DNA of 64,000 nucleotides, taken from the NCBI RefSeq assembly GCF_009828015.1, contig NZ_WTYG01000001.1, positions 558,001 to 622,000 of the forward strand. The letters are read 5' to 3'. Of this stretch, positions 37,570 through 52,563 are shown piece by piece; the stretch's first letter is position 1; each line of letters begins with the position of its first letter. Source of the DNA: Qipengyuania citrea (lineage in GTDB: Bacteria > Pseudomonadota > Alphaproteobacteria > Sphingomonadales > Sphingomonadaceae). Below the pieces are notes generated by a model. That model made no database searches, was not told where the DNA came from, and was given only the letters and a program-made list of their open reading frames with translations. A program made the translations under genes and the position numbers.

Positions 37570-39180
37570 CTACATCCGGAACACGCCGAATTGCGGTCGT
37601 TCGGGGATCGGCGCCTCGAGCGTGGCGCCAAGGGCCAGCCCCAGTACGTCGCGCGTCTGCACGGGGTCTATCACCCCGTCGTCCCACAACCGCGCGGTGG
37701 CGTAATAGGGGTTGCCCTCGTCCTCGTATTTCTGGCGGATCGGCGCCTTGAAGGCTTCGGCCTCCTCATCGCTCCAGCTGTCGGCATCGCGGTGGACCGT
37801 CGCCAGCACCGAGGCGGCCTGTTCGCCCCCCATCACGCTGATCCGCGCATTGGGCCAGGTGAACAGGAAACGCGGGCTGTAGGCGCGGCCGCACATGCCG
37901 TAATTGCCCGCCCCGAAGCTGCCGCCGATAACCACGGTGATCTTGGGCACGCTGGCGGTGGCGACTGCGGTGACCAGCTTGGCGCCATGCTTGGCAATGC
38001 CTTCGGCCTCGTACTTGCCGCCCACCATGAAGCCGCTGATGTTCTGCAGGAACAGCAAGGGGATCCGGCGCTGGCACGCCAGTTCGATGAAATGCGCACC
38101 CTTCTGCGCGCTTTCGGAAAACAGCACGCCATTGTTGGCGAGGATCGCGACCGGCATGCCCCAGATATGGGCAAAGCCGCACACCAGCGTGCTGCCGTAA
38201 TGCTGCTTGAATTCGTGGAACTCGCTGCCGTCGACCAGCCGGGCGATGACCTCGTGCACGTCGTAGGGCGCGCGGACATCGTCGGGGATCAGCGCATAGA
38301 GGTCCTCGGCATCGAATTGCGGGGCGCGGGCATCGCGCCGTTCCACGCTTTGCGCGGCGGCCGGGTTCTCGCCCAGATGGCTGACGATGTCGCGCACGAT
38401 GGTCAGCGCATGCTCGTCGTTCTCGGCCAGATGGTCGACCACGCCCGACTTGCGCGCATGCAGATCGCCGCCGCCCAGGTCTTCCGCGCTGATCTCCTCG
38501 CCCGTCGCGGCCTTTACCAGCGGCGGACCGGCAAGGAAGATCGTGCCCTGTTCGCGCACGATCACCGTTTCGTCGGACATGGCTGGGACGTAGGCCCCGC
38601 CCGCGGTGCAGCTGCCCATCACGCAGGCGATCTGCGGGATGCCCAGCGCAGACATGTTCGCCTGGTTGAAGAAGATACGCCCGAAATGGTCGCGGTCGGG
38701 GAAGACCTCCGCCTGGTGCGGCAGGTTCGCCCCGCCGCTGTCGACGAGGTAGATGCACGGCAGGCGGTTTTCCTGCGCGATTTCCTGTGCGCGCAAGTGC
38801 TTCTTGACCGTGATCGGGTAATAGGTGCCGCCCTTCACGGTGGCATCGTTGCACACGATCATCACCTGCCGGCCCGCAACGCGGCCGATCCCGCAGATCA
38901 GCCCCGCGCCGTTGATTTCGTCCTTGCCGTACATCCCGTTGGCTGCAAGCTGGCCGATCTCGAGGAAGGGCGAGCCGGGATCGAGCAGCCGCTCGACCCG
39001 TTCGCGCGGGAGCAGCTTGCCCCGCCCGACATGCCGCTCGCGGCTGCCTTCGGACCCGCCGAGCGCGGCTGCGGCGACGGCGGAGCGCAATTCGGCGGCG
39101 AGCGACCTGTTGTGCGCGAACCGCGCCTTGGCGTCGGGCGCTTCGCGGTCGAGCGTCGAGGTCAGGACCGGTGCGGTCAT
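37570..39180 (-). CDS. mccB: acyl-CoA carboxylase carboxyltransferase subunit, probable methylcrotonyl-CoA carboxylase beta
   Basis: 536 residues, a full-length biotin-dependent carboxyltransferase. Conserved blocks: [71 protein letters not shown] and the C-terminal [31 protein letters not shown] and the pairing with ivd favour methylcrotonyl-CoA (leucine catabolism) over propionyl-CoA. The start overlaps the stop of ivd (ATGA). The biotin carboxylase partner is not next to it: the next downstream gene is the PlsC-like acyltransferase. Confidence 0.9.
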   Translation of the reverse strand: MTAPVLTSTLDREAPDAKARFAHNRSLAAELRSAVAAAALGGSEGSRERHVGRGKLLPRERVERLLDPGSPFLEIGQLAANGMYGKDEINGAGLICGIGRVAGRQVMIVCNDATVKGGTYYPITVKKHLRAQEIAQENRLPCIYLVDSGGANLPHQAEVFPDRDHFGRIFFNQANMSALGIPQIACVMGSCTAGGAYVPAMSDETVIVREQGTIFLAGPPLVKAATGEEISAEDLGGGDLHARKSGVVDHLAENDEHALTIVRDIVSHLGENPAAAQSVERRDARAPQFDAEDLYALIPDDVRAPYDVHEVIARLVDGSEFHEFKQHYGSTLVCGFAHIWGMPVAILANNGVLFSESAQKGAHFIELACQRRIPLLFLQNISGFMVGGKYEAEGIAKHGAKLVTAVATASVPKITVVIGGSFGAGNYGMCGRAYSPRFLFTWPNARISVMGGEQAASVLATVHRDADSWSDEEAEAFKAPIRQKYEDEGNPYYATARLWDDGVIDPVQTRDVLGLALGATLEAPIPERPQFGVFRM

Positions 39181-40346
39181 CCCGCCGCCCCGATCAGTTC
39201 GCGGCCGATCAGCATGCGGCGGATCTCGTTGGTCCCCGCGCCGATATCGAGCAGCTTGGCATCGCGCATGTAGCGTTCGACCGGCCAGTCGAGCGTATAG
39301 CCCGCCCCGCCCAGCGCCTGGACGCTTTCGGCGGCCACGCGGAAGGCGCTCTCGCTCGAATAGAGGATCACGCCGGCGGCATCGAAGCGCGTCGTCTGGT
39401 CGGCATCGCAGGCCTTGGCGACCGCATAGGTATAGGCCCGGGCGGTTTGCAGCGCGACATACATGTCGGCCACCTTGGCCTGCATCAGCTGGAAGCTGCC
39501 GATCGGCTTGCCGAACTGCTTGCGCTCGCGCAGGTAGGGAATGACCGTGTCGAGACAGGCCTGCATGATCCCCAGCTGGATGCCCGACAGGACCACGCGT
39601 TCGTAGTCCAGCCCGCTCATCAGCACGCCGACCCCGCCGTTCAGTGGCCCCATCACGCGGTCTTCGGGCACGAAGCAATCGTCGAACACCAGTTCGGCGG
39701 TGGGCGACCCGCGCATGCCGACCTTCTCGATCTTCTGGCCGATGGAAAAACCCGCATCGTCCTTCTCGATCAGGAAGGCGGTGATCCCGCGGCTGCCCGC
39801 GCTGCCATCGGTCTTGGCATAGACCACCAGCGTATCGGCATGGGGCGCATTGGTGATCCAGAACTTGGTGCCGTTGAGGCGGTAGCCGCCATCGACCGCT
39901 TCGGCCTTGAGCTTCATCGATACCACGTCCGATCCGGCGGAGGCTTCGGACATGGCCAGGCTGCCGACATGCTCGCCCGAGATCAGCGGGGGGAGATACT
40001 TGGCCTTCTGCTCGGCATTGCCCCAGCGGCGGATCTGGTTGATGCACAGGTTCGAATGCGCGCCGTAGCTGAGGCCGAGCGAGGCCGAGGCCCGGCTGAC
40101 TTCCTCGACCGCGATGACGTGTTCGAGATAGCCGAGACCCAGCCCGCCATCGGCTTCATCCACAGTCAGGCCGTGCAGGCCGAGCTCGCCCATCTGGCGC
40201 CACAGTTCCTCGCGCGGGAAATAGTCCTCACGGTCGATCTTCTCGGCCTGGGGGGCGATCTGTTCGTCGGCGAAGCGGGCCACGGTGTCGCGGATCATTT
40301 CCGCGCTTTCGCCAAGCTGGAAATCGAAATCGGGGGTCGCGCGCAT
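39177..40346 (-). CDS. ivd: isovaleryl-CoA dehydrogenase
   Basis: 389 residues. The FAD enzyme that oxidises isovaleryl-CoA in leucine catabolism. Acyl-CoA dehydrogenase blocks: [38 protein letters not shown], then [19 protein letters not shown] and the C-terminal [32 protein letters not shown] places a Glu where IVD, unlike other family members, has its catalytic base. CAAGGAGAGAGC precedes the ATG at 40346. It is divergent from the histidine kinase gene. Confidence 0.92.
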   Translation of the reverse strand: MRATPDFDFQLGESAEMIRDTVARFADEQIAPQAEKIDREDYFPREELWRQMGELGLHGLTVDEADGGLGLGYLEHVIAVEEVSRASASLGLSYGAHSNLCINQIRRWGNAEQKAKYLPPLISGEHVGSLAMSEASAGSDVVSMKLKAEAVDGGYRLNGTKFWITNAPHADTLVVYAKTDGSAGSRGITAFLIEKDDAGFSIGQKIEKVGMRGSPTAELVFDDCFVPEDRVMGPLNGGVGVLMSGLDYERVVLSGIQLGIMQACLDTVIPYLRERKQFGKPIGSFQLMQAKVADMYVALQTARAYTYAVAKACDADQTTRFDAAGVILYSSESAFRVAAESVQALGGAGYTLDWPVERYMRDAKLLDIGAGTNEIRRMLIGRELIGAAG

Positions 40347-40451
40347 GCTCTCTCCTTGGGGCTGGCGAAGATTCTCTTTAGTTGCGCGGGCCGATAGCCG
40401 AGCGCGCCAGATGGGGCAAACGCAATAGGCCTGCTTTGCCCGCACCTGCGT

Positions 40452-40477
40452 GGAAATGCTTTACGCCATAGACGCTT
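40452..40477 (+). promoter_or_regulatory. weak EcfG-like promoter upstream of the HWE kinase
   Basis: GGAAA (40452-40456), a 16-base spacer and CGCTT (40473-40477). This is two departures from GGAAC/CGTT. The kinase start is 24 bases downstream. Confidence 0.25.
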
Positions 40478-40501
40478 GCTTCTAACCGCCTTGGCTGACC
40501 G

Positions 40502-42028
40502 ATGTTTCGCAAGACGAGCATTCCATGGCCCGAAGGCAAACCCCCTTCGGATGCCTATTGCGACGACGAGCGCCGGCTCGCGGTGCTTGCTGCACACGGT
40601 ACCGACGGGATGATCGACGATCCCGAGCTGCAGGGTATCGTCAATCTCGCCGCGAAACTGTGCGATGTGCCGATGACCATGGTGACCATGGTCGAGCAGG
40701 AACGGCAGCTGTTCCTCACCCGCACCGGGATCGATGCACGCGAGACCCCGCGCTCGACCAGCTTCTGCGCGCATGCCATGCTCGAAGCCGAACCGATGGT
40801 GGTGCCCGACGCGCGCGAGGATCCGCGTTTCGCCGAGAATCCGCTGGTTACCGGCGAACCGCATATCCGCTTCTACGCGGGCCAACCGCTGATCTCGGCC
40901 GAAGGCGCCCCGCTGGGCGCGCTGTGCGTGATCGACGACAAGCCGCGGCCCGAAGGCCTGACCGAACTGCAGCGCGAAACGCTGGCGGTGCTGGCCAGGT
41001 CGACCATGCGCGCGATCTCGCAGCGCCGGCTGGGCGAGACCGCGCAGGAAGCGGTGCACATGCGCGAGAGCTATCTCCAGCGCATGATCGACAGCGTGCC
41101 GGGGATCGCCTGGTCGGCCGATGGCGCGGGCAATTTCGATTATGTCAGCGCGCAGTGGAGCGAACTGACCGCCACCGCCCAACCGCGCCGGCTGGCCGAC
41201 TGGCAGAATGCGGTGCACCCGGAAGACTGGGCGCAGGCCTCGGGCGCGTTCCAGGCCTCGCTCGAGAGCGGCAAGCCGTTCGAATACGAATGGCGGCTCA
41301 AGCTGTCCGACGGCAATTACCGCTGGATGCTGGCGCGCGCGGTGCAGACCCCCACCACCGAAGGGCAGAACCGCTGGTTCGGGACGGTCATCGACGTCGA
41401 CCGGCAGCACCGCCTGTCCGAAGCACGCGACCTGCTGGCGAACGAACTGTCGCACCGGATCAAGAACATCTTCGCGGTGGTGTCGGGGCTGATCGCGATC
41501 CGCGCCCGGGGCAAGCCCGAGATCGCCGAATTCGCTGCCGAGCTAAACGATACGATCCGCTCGCTGAGCGCTGCGCACAATTACGTCCGCCCCGGACACG
41601 GGCAGCGCGCCAGCACGCTATCGGGTCTGCTGGCCGACCTGCTCGCCCCCTATGGCACGCCCGACCACGAGCGTTTCAGCGTGACCGGGCCGGGCATCAG
41701 GATCGGCGCGCGCGCGGCCACGCCGCTGGCGCTGATCTTCCACGAACTGGCCACCAACTCGGCCAAATACGGCGCATTGTCGGCCCCCGACGGGTTCGTC
41801 ACGGTGACGGTCGAGGCCGATTGCGAGGGCGACGACACGGTCTGCGTCACCTGGGACGAGAACACTCGCGGCGGCGCCGTTCCCACGCCGGGATCGCCGG
41901 AAGGCTTCGGTTCGCGGTTGCTGCGCATGGCCGTCGAAGGCCAGCTGAGCGGCACGTTCGAGCGCACCTATTCGGACGACGGGCTCGACATCCGGATCGT
42001 TTTCCCGCGCGCATCGATCCAGACCTGA
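40502..42028 (+). CDS. GAF-PAS-HWE histidine kinase
   Basis: 508 residues, cytoplasmic, with no membrane segment. The GAF domain spans about 25-180 (LQGIVNLAAKLCDVPMTMVTMVE, ... GALCVIDDKPR). The PAS/PAC domain spans about 190-305 (SVPGIAWSADGAGNFDYVSAQW, ... WFGTVIDVD). The HWE kinase follows, with phospho-acceptor His318 in NELSHRIKNIFAV. The ATPase part has FHELATNSAKYGAL and PEGFGSRLL. HWE kinases are common in the alphaproteobacterial general stress response and light/redox sensing. GAF lacks an obvious bilin Cys, so light sensing is unproven. It is an orphan with no regulator gene adjacent. Confidence 0.9.
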   Translation: MFRKTSIPWPEGKPPSDAYCDDERRLAVLAAHGTDGMIDDPELQGIVNLAAKLCDVPMTMVTMVEQERQLFLTRTGIDARETPRSTSFCAHAMLEAEPMVVPDAREDPRFAENPLVTGEPHIRFYAGQPLISAEGAPLGALCVIDDKPRPEGLTELQRETLAVLARSTMRAISQRRLGETAQEAVHMRESYLQRMIDSVPGIAWSADGAGNFDYVSAQWSELTATAQPRRLADWQNAVHPEDWAQASGAFQASLESGKPFEYEWRLKLSDGNYRWMLARAVQTPTTEGQNRWFGTVIDVDRQHRLSEARDLLANELSHRIKNIFAVVSGLIAIRARGKPEIAEFAAELNDTIRSLSAAHNYVRPGHGQRASTLSGLLADLLAPYGTPDHERFSVTGPGIRIGARAATPLALIFHELATNSAKYGALSAPDGFVTVTVEADCEGDDTVCVTWDENTRGGAVPTPGSPEGFGSRLLRMAVEGQLSGTFERTYSDDGLDIRIVFPRASIQT

Positions 42029-42077
42029 CCCGGGCTGCGCCTTGCGTGTGGGGCGCGGCTGTGCTTTGCCAGACCTC

Positions 42078-42547
42078 ATGCTGAGCGATGCGAAATTCCT
42101 GCCGCGGCGACTGGCGCTGGCCGGCCTTGTGCTGTCCGCGCTCGCCGCCTGCAGCCCGACCGAACAGCAAAGCGAAACGCTCACCGCGACGCAGCAGGCC
42201 ATCGCCACTCCCACCGGCGAACCCGCGCCCGAGGTGTTCGCCGCGACCGCCTGGCGGGTGCTGGCGGCCGATGGCGCGCGCTACACCACCTATCTCGACC
42301 AGGACGGCACCTACCGCGACCTGCGCAACGGCGATCCGTGGCAGACCGGCAGCTGGCGGTATTCCGAGGAAGAAGGCAGCGGCAAGCGGCTGTGCCTGCG
42401 GCCCGATGACGAAAACGGCGTCGAACGCTGCTGGGAACCGGACCGGATGCGCAATGGCGTGATGCGCGCCGAAAACGATGCGGGCACGGTGATCGAACTG
42501 GAAAGCGTCACCTACGCCCTGCCGGTCGAGACCGCCGACGAAGCCGC

Positions 42548-42551
<4 letters not shown>
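42078..42551 (+). CDS. small lipoprotein coupled to an osmolyte ABC transporter
   Basis: 157 residues. Lipoprotein signal ALAGLVLSALAACSPTEQQ with lipobox LAAC. The mature domain contains TYLDQDGTYRDLRNGDPWQTGSW and CLRPDDENGVERCWEP, with two Cys that may pair. The function is unknown. The last bases overlap the ABC ATPase start (GTGA), so it is probably part of that operon. Confidence 0.7.
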
Positions 42552-44847
<2,296 letters not shown>

Positions 44848-44848
44848 G

Positions 44849-45262
44849 CTAGCGCGCGCGCTGCCAGACCTGCGTCTGGCAGAAGGGGCCGATGCAGCCC
44901 TTGACCTCGAGCCGGTCGGGACCGCGGCGGCGCACTATCGAACGATAGGTCTTGCCGTTGTTGGGATCGTAGATTTCGCCGCGCCACGAATCCTCGTCTT
45001 CGGTGAACCCGGTGAGGATCGCCATGTCGAGCAGCTTGCGGCTGCGCTTGGCAGCATCGCGGTTGTTGATGTCGCGCTGGTCGGCGCCCTGCGGCGGCGT
45101 GACGAGGAATTTGGCGATCCGCCCGCAGATACTGCGTCCGCAATCGCTTATCTGCACGATGGCGTCCTTTTCCGCGGTCACCCAGCGGCCTTCGATCGGT
45201 TCGGCGGCGGACAGCGGCGTGGCGGCCAGCACAAGCGCGGCAACAGCAAGCAGGTGTTTCAT
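44849..45262 (-). CDS. DUF2147 domain secreted protein
   Basis: 137 residues. Signal peptide KHLLAVAALVLAATPLSAAEP. The DUF2147 beta-sandwich follows: GRWVTAEKDAIVQI, then CGRSICGRI, LLDMAILTGFT, W-GEIYDPNNGKTYRSIV and a terminal CIGPFCQTQVW. The Cys pairs suggest disulphides in the periplasm. Function unknown. Its ATG overlaps the stop of the upstream methyltransferase gene. It is convergent, by one base, with the ABC importer. Confidence 0.88.
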   Translation of the reverse strand: MKHLLAVAALVLAATPLSAAEPIEGRWVTAEKDAIVQISDCGRSICGRIAKFLVTPPQGADQRDINNRDAAKRSRKLLDMAILTGFTEDEDSWRGEIYDPNNGKTYRSIVRRRGPDRLEVKGCIGPFCQTQVWQRAR

Positions 45263-46341
45263 GACGGGGGCGTCCTCCGCTGGCCTTCGGGAAAGCCCGC
45301 CCCGCGCGGCCAGTCGCGGGCAGACAGGGCCATGCATTTGAACAATTCGCCCATGGCCTGCGGCTGAACGAGCCGATCGTGCGCGGCCTGGATCTCTTGC
45401 GAACGCTCGGGCGCGGCAGTCGCCAATCCCTGCGCGCGTAGGCCGATTCCCATCGCGGAGAGCCAAGCACCCTGCGTGGTCAGCGAGCTCGCCACGCCTT
45501 CGCGCCGCGCAATCGTGTCGAGCGTCGCGAAATCGACATGCGCGGTGAGGTCCATTTCACCCGGTGCGGCGAAGACATCGACCTTTTCATGCGCACGGAC
45601 GGCCTGCAGCGTCGCCCCGGTGCGCGGGGCGAGATGGCCGTAATCGATCAGCAGCGCCGCGCCGCCCTGGACGTCGATCCGCCGCGCCAGCGCCTCCACC
45701 AGCGCCGCGGCGGCGGGAGAGGTTTCGATGACCGTGCCGACCGGCGCACTGCGCTGCGCTTCGGGCACTGCCGCGTCGAGCGGGCTCGGCCCCGAAACGA
45801 AGGCCAGATCGCCGTCCTCGATCCCGACCATCCGTTCGCGCCAGCCGGTTTCGGTCCGAACCAATTGCCGCACCGGCAGTGCATCGAGAAACTCGTTGGC
45901 AAGCAGCAGGATGGGGCGATCGGTCGGCAGGCTGTCGAGCGAATCGTGGAACTGCGCCCCGGCCAGCGCCGCTCCCTGAACCGCGCGCAGGGCCTCGGAT
46001 CCCTCGACCAGATGCACCTGCGGGCGCAGCCCCTGGCTGGCCATCGCACGCAGCGCATCCTTCGCCAGCGTCCCCCGGCCCGGCCCGAGCTCGACATAGA
46101 GCGCGTCTTCCGGGCGCCCCGCCCGGGTCCAGATATCCGCCAGCCACAGACCCGCCATTTCGCCGAACATCTGGCTGATCTCTGGCGCGGTGGTGAAATC
46201 GCCGGCCGCGCCAAGCGGATCGCGCGTGGTGTAATAGCGGGCGTTGCTTTCGCCCATGTAACGGGTGACGGGCATCGGCCCGTGCTGGGCGATCAACCGG
46301 CGGAAGCTGTCCGCCAGCGGGGTCGAAACGGCTTCGCTCAT
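45259..46341 (-). CDS. NDUFAF7-like (DUF185) SAM-dependent methyltransferase
   Basis: 360 residues. N-terminal DSFRRLIAQHGPMPVTRYMGESN, then YYTTRDPLGAAGDFTTAPEISQMFGEMAG (MidA/NDUFAF7 hallmark), ELGPGRGTLAKDALRAM (SAM loop) and LLANEFLDALPVRQ. The mitochondrial homologue methylates an Arg of complex I subunit NDUFS2; bacterial roles are less clear. The start overlaps lgt, and the stop overlaps the DUF2147 gene, so three genes are coupled. Confidence 0.9.
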   Translation of the reverse strand: MSEAVSTPLADSFRRLIAQHGPMPVTRYMGESNARYYTTRDPLGAAGDFTTAPEISQMFGEMAGLWLADIWTRAGRPEDALYVELGPGRGTLAKDALRAMASQGLRPQVHLVEGSEALRAVQGAALAGAQFHDSLDSLPTDRPILLLANEFLDALPVRQLVRTETGWRERMVGIEDGDLAFVSGPSPLDAAVPEAQRSAPVGTVIETSPAAAALVEALARRIDVQGGAALLIDYGHLAPRTGATLQAVRAHEKVDVFAAPGEMDLTAHVDFATLDTIARREGVASSLTTQGAWLSAMGIGLRAQGLATAAPERSQEIQAAHDRLVQPQAMGELFKCMALSARDWPRGAGFPEGQRRTPPS

Positions 46342-47213
46342 GCGGGGCGGGTCTTGCCCGCCCCGGCGCTGCCCGTGGCCGGGCGCAGCAGCGCATAGAC
46401 CAGGACCACGACACCGATCAGGATCATCGGCATGCTGAGCCACTGTCCGCGCGACAGGCCGGTTTCGACCACCACATAGGCGAGGTGCGTGTCGGGTTCG
46501 CGGAAGAATTCCATCAAAAACCGCCCCAGCCCCATGCCGATGGTGAAGACCGCCACCAGCAGGCCGGGCCGGTACCGGGCACGGGTCTGCCAGAACAATG
46601 CCAGCAGCAGCAGTCCCAGCAGCAGCCCCTCGAAACCTGCCTGGTACAGCTGGCTGGGATGGCGCGGGAGCTGGTCGGGATCGGTCGGGAAGACCATCGC
46701 CAGCGGGAAGTCGCTGGCAACCGCGCGCCCGTAGAGTTCGCCGTTGACGAAATTCGCCAGCCGCCCGAGCATGTAGGCCAGCGGCACGTTGACCGCGATA
46801 TAGTCGCAGATGCGCAGCCAGTTGAGCCCGCCGCGCCAGGCGACCCAGCTGATCGCGATCAGCACGCCGATGACCCCGCCGTGGAAGCTCATCCCGCCTT
46901 CCCACAGCTTGAACACGTCCGCGCTGGCGAACAGTTCGGGTTTGTAGAACGCCGCATAGCCGATCCGCCCGCCAAGGATGACGCCGAGCGTGCAATAGAA
47001 GAACAGGTCGTCGGCATGGCGCTGCGCCATCGGCGCGCCGGGGGCCTTGATCATTTTCGACAGGTGCCAATAGGCGAACAGGATGCCGAGCAGGTAGGCG
47101 AGCGAGTAGAACCGCAGCTGGAACCCGCCGACCTCGAACAGATAGGGCCGCAGCCCCAGATTTTCCCAGTAGATCGGCTCTGCCGCGCCCGATGCAGCCA
47201 GTAGTGACAGCAA
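46338..47213 (-). CDS. lgt: prolipoprotein diacylglyceryl transferase
   Basis: 291 residues and seven membrane segments. It transfers diacylglycerol from phosphatidylglycerol to the lipobox Cys of prolipoproteins. Conserved: GGRIGYAAFY, HGGVIGVLIA, RLANFVNGELYGR with the Lgt signature, and HPSQLYQ. The start is a TTG at 47213 with AAGGGG about 9 bases upstream. It is divergent from the acyl-CoA ligase at 47378. The window encodes at least four lipoproteins that would be its clients. Confidence 0.96.
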   Translation of the reverse strand: MLSLLAASGAAEPIYWENLGLRPYLFEVGGFQLRFYSLAYLLGILFAYWHLSKMIKAPGAPMAQRHADDLFFYCTLGVILGGRIGYAAFYKPELFASADVFKLWEGGMSFHGGVIGVLIAISWVAWRGGLNWLRICDYIAVNVPLAYMLGRLANFVNGELYGRAVASDFPLAMVFPTDPDQLPRHPSQLYQAGFEGLLLGLLLLALFWQTRARYRPGLLVAVFTIGMGLGRFLMEFFREPDTHLAYVVVETGLSRGQWLSMPMILIGVVVLVYALLRPATGSAGAGKTRPA

Positions 47214-47377
47214 GTGGTTATCCCCTTAGAGGTGAGTCGAAGGCCGCAACCGGCGACCCATCGGGGCGGCTTTTGGCATAGCAGGGGTTTTGGGGAAAGC
47301 CTGCGTCGAGCCGCAATTACTGCGCGAGCCTCGATCACGGGGCCGCGCGCCGATTTGGAGAGGACACTACACCACCC

Positions 47378-49068
<1,691 letters not shown>

Positions 49069-49072
<4 letters not shown>

Positions 49073-51828
49073 GCACGACCCAGGTTCCCCGCCAGCGCGC
49101 GATCATCGACAGGCGCAGGCTTGCCTCCGAAATCGGCTCGCTGGTGGAGGAGCATGGCGAGCAGGCGCGTGGGCCGGTCGTGCAGCTGCTCAAGACCGCG
49201 CTCGACAAGGGGCGCGCCGAACTCGAGAGCCGGCTGGAGGCCAAGCCTTCGGCCGGCCACGAGAATGCGGGCGGTTTCGCCTTCCTGATCGACCAGTTGA
49301 TCCGGGTGATCCACGATCACGCGACCACCCATCTCTACCCCAGCGCCAACCGTTCGCAGGCCGAACGGCTCACGGTGATAGCGGTGGGCGGCTATGGCCG
49401 CGCGGAAATGTCGCCGCATTCGGATGTCGATGTCGCCTTCCTCGTCGGCGGGAAGAAAACCGCCTGGTGCGAACAGGTGGTCGAGGCGATGCTCTACCTG
49501 TTGTGGGACCTCGGGCTGAAGGTCGGCCATTCGACCCGCACGCTGGACGAGGCGATGCGGCTGTCGAAGAACGATCTGACCATCCGCACCGCGCTGCTCG
49601 AAGGACGTTACGTCTGGGGCGACCAGGAGCTGTTCGAGGAAGGTTCGCGGCGGTTCACCGCCGAGGTCGTGCAGGGCAACCAGCGCAATTTCGTCACCGA
49701 GAAACTGGCCGAGCGCAACGCCCGCCACAAGCGCATGGGTGACAGCCGCTACGTCGTCGAACCCAATGTGAAGGACGGCAAGGGCGGGCTGCGCGACCTC
49801 CACACGCTCTACTGGATCGGCAAGTTCATCCACCGGGTACGCACCGCCTCCGAACTGGTCGATGTCGGCCTGTTCACCCCGGCCGAGTATCGCAGCTTCC
49901 GGCGCGCGGAAAACTTCCTGCTGGCGGTGCGCAGCCACATGCATGTGATCACCGGCCGCGCCGAGGACCGGCTGACCTTCGATCTGCAGCGGCGCATTGC
50001 CGAACGCATGAATTTCGCCGAGCGGCCGGGCAAGAGTTCGGTCGAACGGTTCATGCAGTTCTATTTCCTGCAGGCGAAACGCGTCGGTTCGCTGACCGGC
50101 GTGTTCCTCGCGCATATCGACGACCAGTTCGAAGCCAAGACCGCGCGGCGCGGCTTCTTCGCCGGCTGGAAGCAGAAAGCCCGCCAGCTCAAGGGCTATC
50201 GCGTGTTCGGGGGCAAGATCGCTGCGCCTTCGGACGACTGGTTCAAGAAGGACCCGGTCCGGCTGATCGAGATCTTCCAGCTGGCCGAGGCCGAAGAGCT
50301 GGAGATCCATCCCGAAACCATGCGGCAGGCCGACCGCGACAGCGGAGCGATCGACAATGCGGTGCGCGAGGATCCGCGCGCCAACACGCTGTTCCTCGAC
50401 CTGCTGTGCGGCCGCAACGATCCCGAAATGGTGCTGCGCTGGATGAACGAGACAGGCGTGTTCGGCAAGTTCGTGCCCGATTTCGGCAAGGTCAACGCGC
50501 AGATGCAGTTCGACATGTACCACCATTATACGGTGGACGAGCACACCATCCGCGCGATCGGCCTGCTCAACCAGATCGAGAAGGGCGAACTGGCGGACGA
50601 CCATCCGCGCGCCACGCGGCTGATCCACAAGGTCGGTTCGCGCCGCACGGCCTATGTCGCGGCGCTGTTGCACGATATCGCCAAGGGCCGCGGGGGGGAT
50701 CATTCGGTGCTCGGCGCCGAAGTCGCCGAGGACCTGTGCCCGCGGTTCGGCCTCAGCCCCAGCGAGACCGAAATGGTCGCCTGGCTGGTGCGCAACCACC
50801 TGCTGATGAGCCACACCGCACAGAAGCGCGATCTGACCGACCCCAAGACGATCGAGGATTTCGTCGCGCTGGTGCAAAGTCAGGAACGGCTGCGCCATCT
50901 GGCCATCCTGACCGCGGTCGATATCCGCGCGGTCGGGCCCGGTACGTGGAACAGCTGGAAGGGGCAGTTGCTGGGCGAGCTGTACGATGTCTCAAGCGAA
51001 CGGCTGCGGCTTGGCCACATGCGCCACGGGCGCGAACAGAAAATGGCCTACAAGCAGCAGGAAGTCGCCAAATTGCTGGGCGAGGACGCCGCGCTGGTCG
51101 ATGAACTCGCCAAGACCATGGGCGATGCCTACTGGATCGCCGAGCCGACCGATATCATCGCGCTCAACCTGGTGCATTATGCCGCCGCCCGCGCGGCCGA
51201 ACACGAGCTGTCGATCCACTGCGAATATTACGAAGCACGCGGGGCGACGCTGGTGACCGTGATCGCCGCCGACCATCCGGGGCTGTTCTACCGCATTGCA
51301 GGCGGCATCCACCTGGCGGGCGGAAACATCATCGACGCGCGCATCCACACCACGCGCAAGGGCTGGGCGCTGGACAATTTCCTCGTCCAGGACCCGCATG
51401 GCGAACCCTTCGCCGAGGCCGGCCAGCTCGACCGGCTGAAGAAAAGCATTGCCGATGCGCTGGCCAACAAGGTCGACCTCGCCCCGCGGCTGGCGCAGCG
51501 CCCGCTGCCGCACAGCCGGGCCCGCGCCTTCGACGTCGCCCCGCGGGTGTTGTTCGACAACAAGGCGTCGAACAAGTTCACCGTCATCGAAGTCAATGCG
51601 CGCGACCGGTCCGCGCTGCTCAACCGGCTGGCCCGCGCGCTGTTCGAAAGCCGGCTGGTGGTCCATTCCGCGCATGTCACCAATTACGGCGAACGCGCGG
51701 CGGATACCTTCTACGTGACCGATCTCACGGGCGGGAAACTGCAGCCGGGCGACCGGATGAACCGGATCGAAGCGCGGCTGATGGAAGCGGCCAGCGATGC
51801 CACGCAGGACCGGCTAGAGAACGCCTAG
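49069..51828 (+). CDS. glnD: bifunctional uridylyltransferase/uridylyl-removing enzyme
   Basis: 919 residues from the TTG at 49069 with AAGGAG about 12 bases upstream. It uridylylates PII proteins in nitrogen sensing. The nucleotidyltransferase site is GGYGRAEMSPHSDVD; the GlnD PII-uridylyl block has GDSRYVVEPNVKDGKGGLRDL. The HD domain is seen in HHYTVDEHT and ALLHDIAKG. Two ACT domains lie near the end (VIAADHPGLFYRIAGG and VNARDRSALLNRLARA). Length is normal. Confidence 0.96.
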
Positions 51829-51869
51829 CCCTGCACCCTCCGCCTTGCCGTTCGAGGACGGTCGAGCAG

Positions 51870-52541
51870 CTACCCCGCAGCAGGACGGGCGCCGAACAGG
51901 GCGGTGCCCACGCGCACATGCGTCGCACCCAGCTTGATCGCGGTTTCGTAATCCCCGCTCATTCCCATGCTGCGCCCTTCCAGCCCGTGATCACGCGCCA
52001 GCTTGTCGAGAAAAGCGAAGAACGGAGCTGGCTCGATGTCCTGCGGGGGCAGGCACATCAGGCCCGCCAGCGGAATGTCCGCCTGCCGCGCCTGTTCGAT
52101 CAGCGCGGGCAATTCCGCCACCGGGCAGCCTCCCTTCTGGTCCTCTTCACCGACATCGACCTGGACGAAGCACGGCACGCGCCGGCCCGATTTGTCCATC
52201 GCCTTGCCCAGCGCCTTCACCAGGCTGGGGCGATCGAGCGAGTGGATCGCGTCGAACAGGGCGACCGCGTCCTCCGCCTTGTTAGATTGCAACTGCCCGA
52301 TCAGGTGCAATTGCACCGCCGGATAGGCTTCGCGCAGCGCGGGCCATTTGCCCTGCGCCTCCTGCACGCGGTTCTCGCCGAAGTGGCGCTGTCCTTCGCG
52401 CAGCAGCGGTTCGATCGCCTCTGCGGGATGCATCTTGCTGACCGCGATCAGCGTCACTTCTTCCGGTTCGCGGCGGGCGATCCGGCAGGCGGCGGCAATA
52501 TTGGCCTGCACGTGTTGAAGCGGGGTCTCTGCCTTTTCCAT
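51870..52541 (-). CDS. YggS/PLPBP family pyridoxal-phosphate homeostasis protein
   Basis: 223 residues, TIM-barrel-like. The PLP Lys is in IAVSKMHP (about residue 36). Then RHFGENRVQEAQGKW, LHLIGQLQSNKAEDAV, and the C-terminal GMSGDYETAIKLGATHVRVGTALFG. It binds PLP and helps control its free level; no enzymatic turnover is known. It is divergent from the TenI/ThiE-like gene by 22 bases. Confidence 0.95.
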   Translation of the reverse strand: MEKAETPLQHVQANIAAACRIARREPEEVTLIAVSKMHPAEAIEPLLREGQRHFGENRVQEAQGKWPALREAYPAVQLHLIGQLQSNKAEDAVALFDAIHSLDRPSLVKALGKAMDKSGRRVPCFVQVDVGEEDQKGGCPVAELPALIEQARQADIPLAGLMCLPPQDIEPAPFFAFLDKLARDHGLEGRSMGMSGDYETAIKLGATHVRVGTALFGARPAAG

Positions 52542-52563
52542 CGCAGCGCGCTATAGCGACAAT

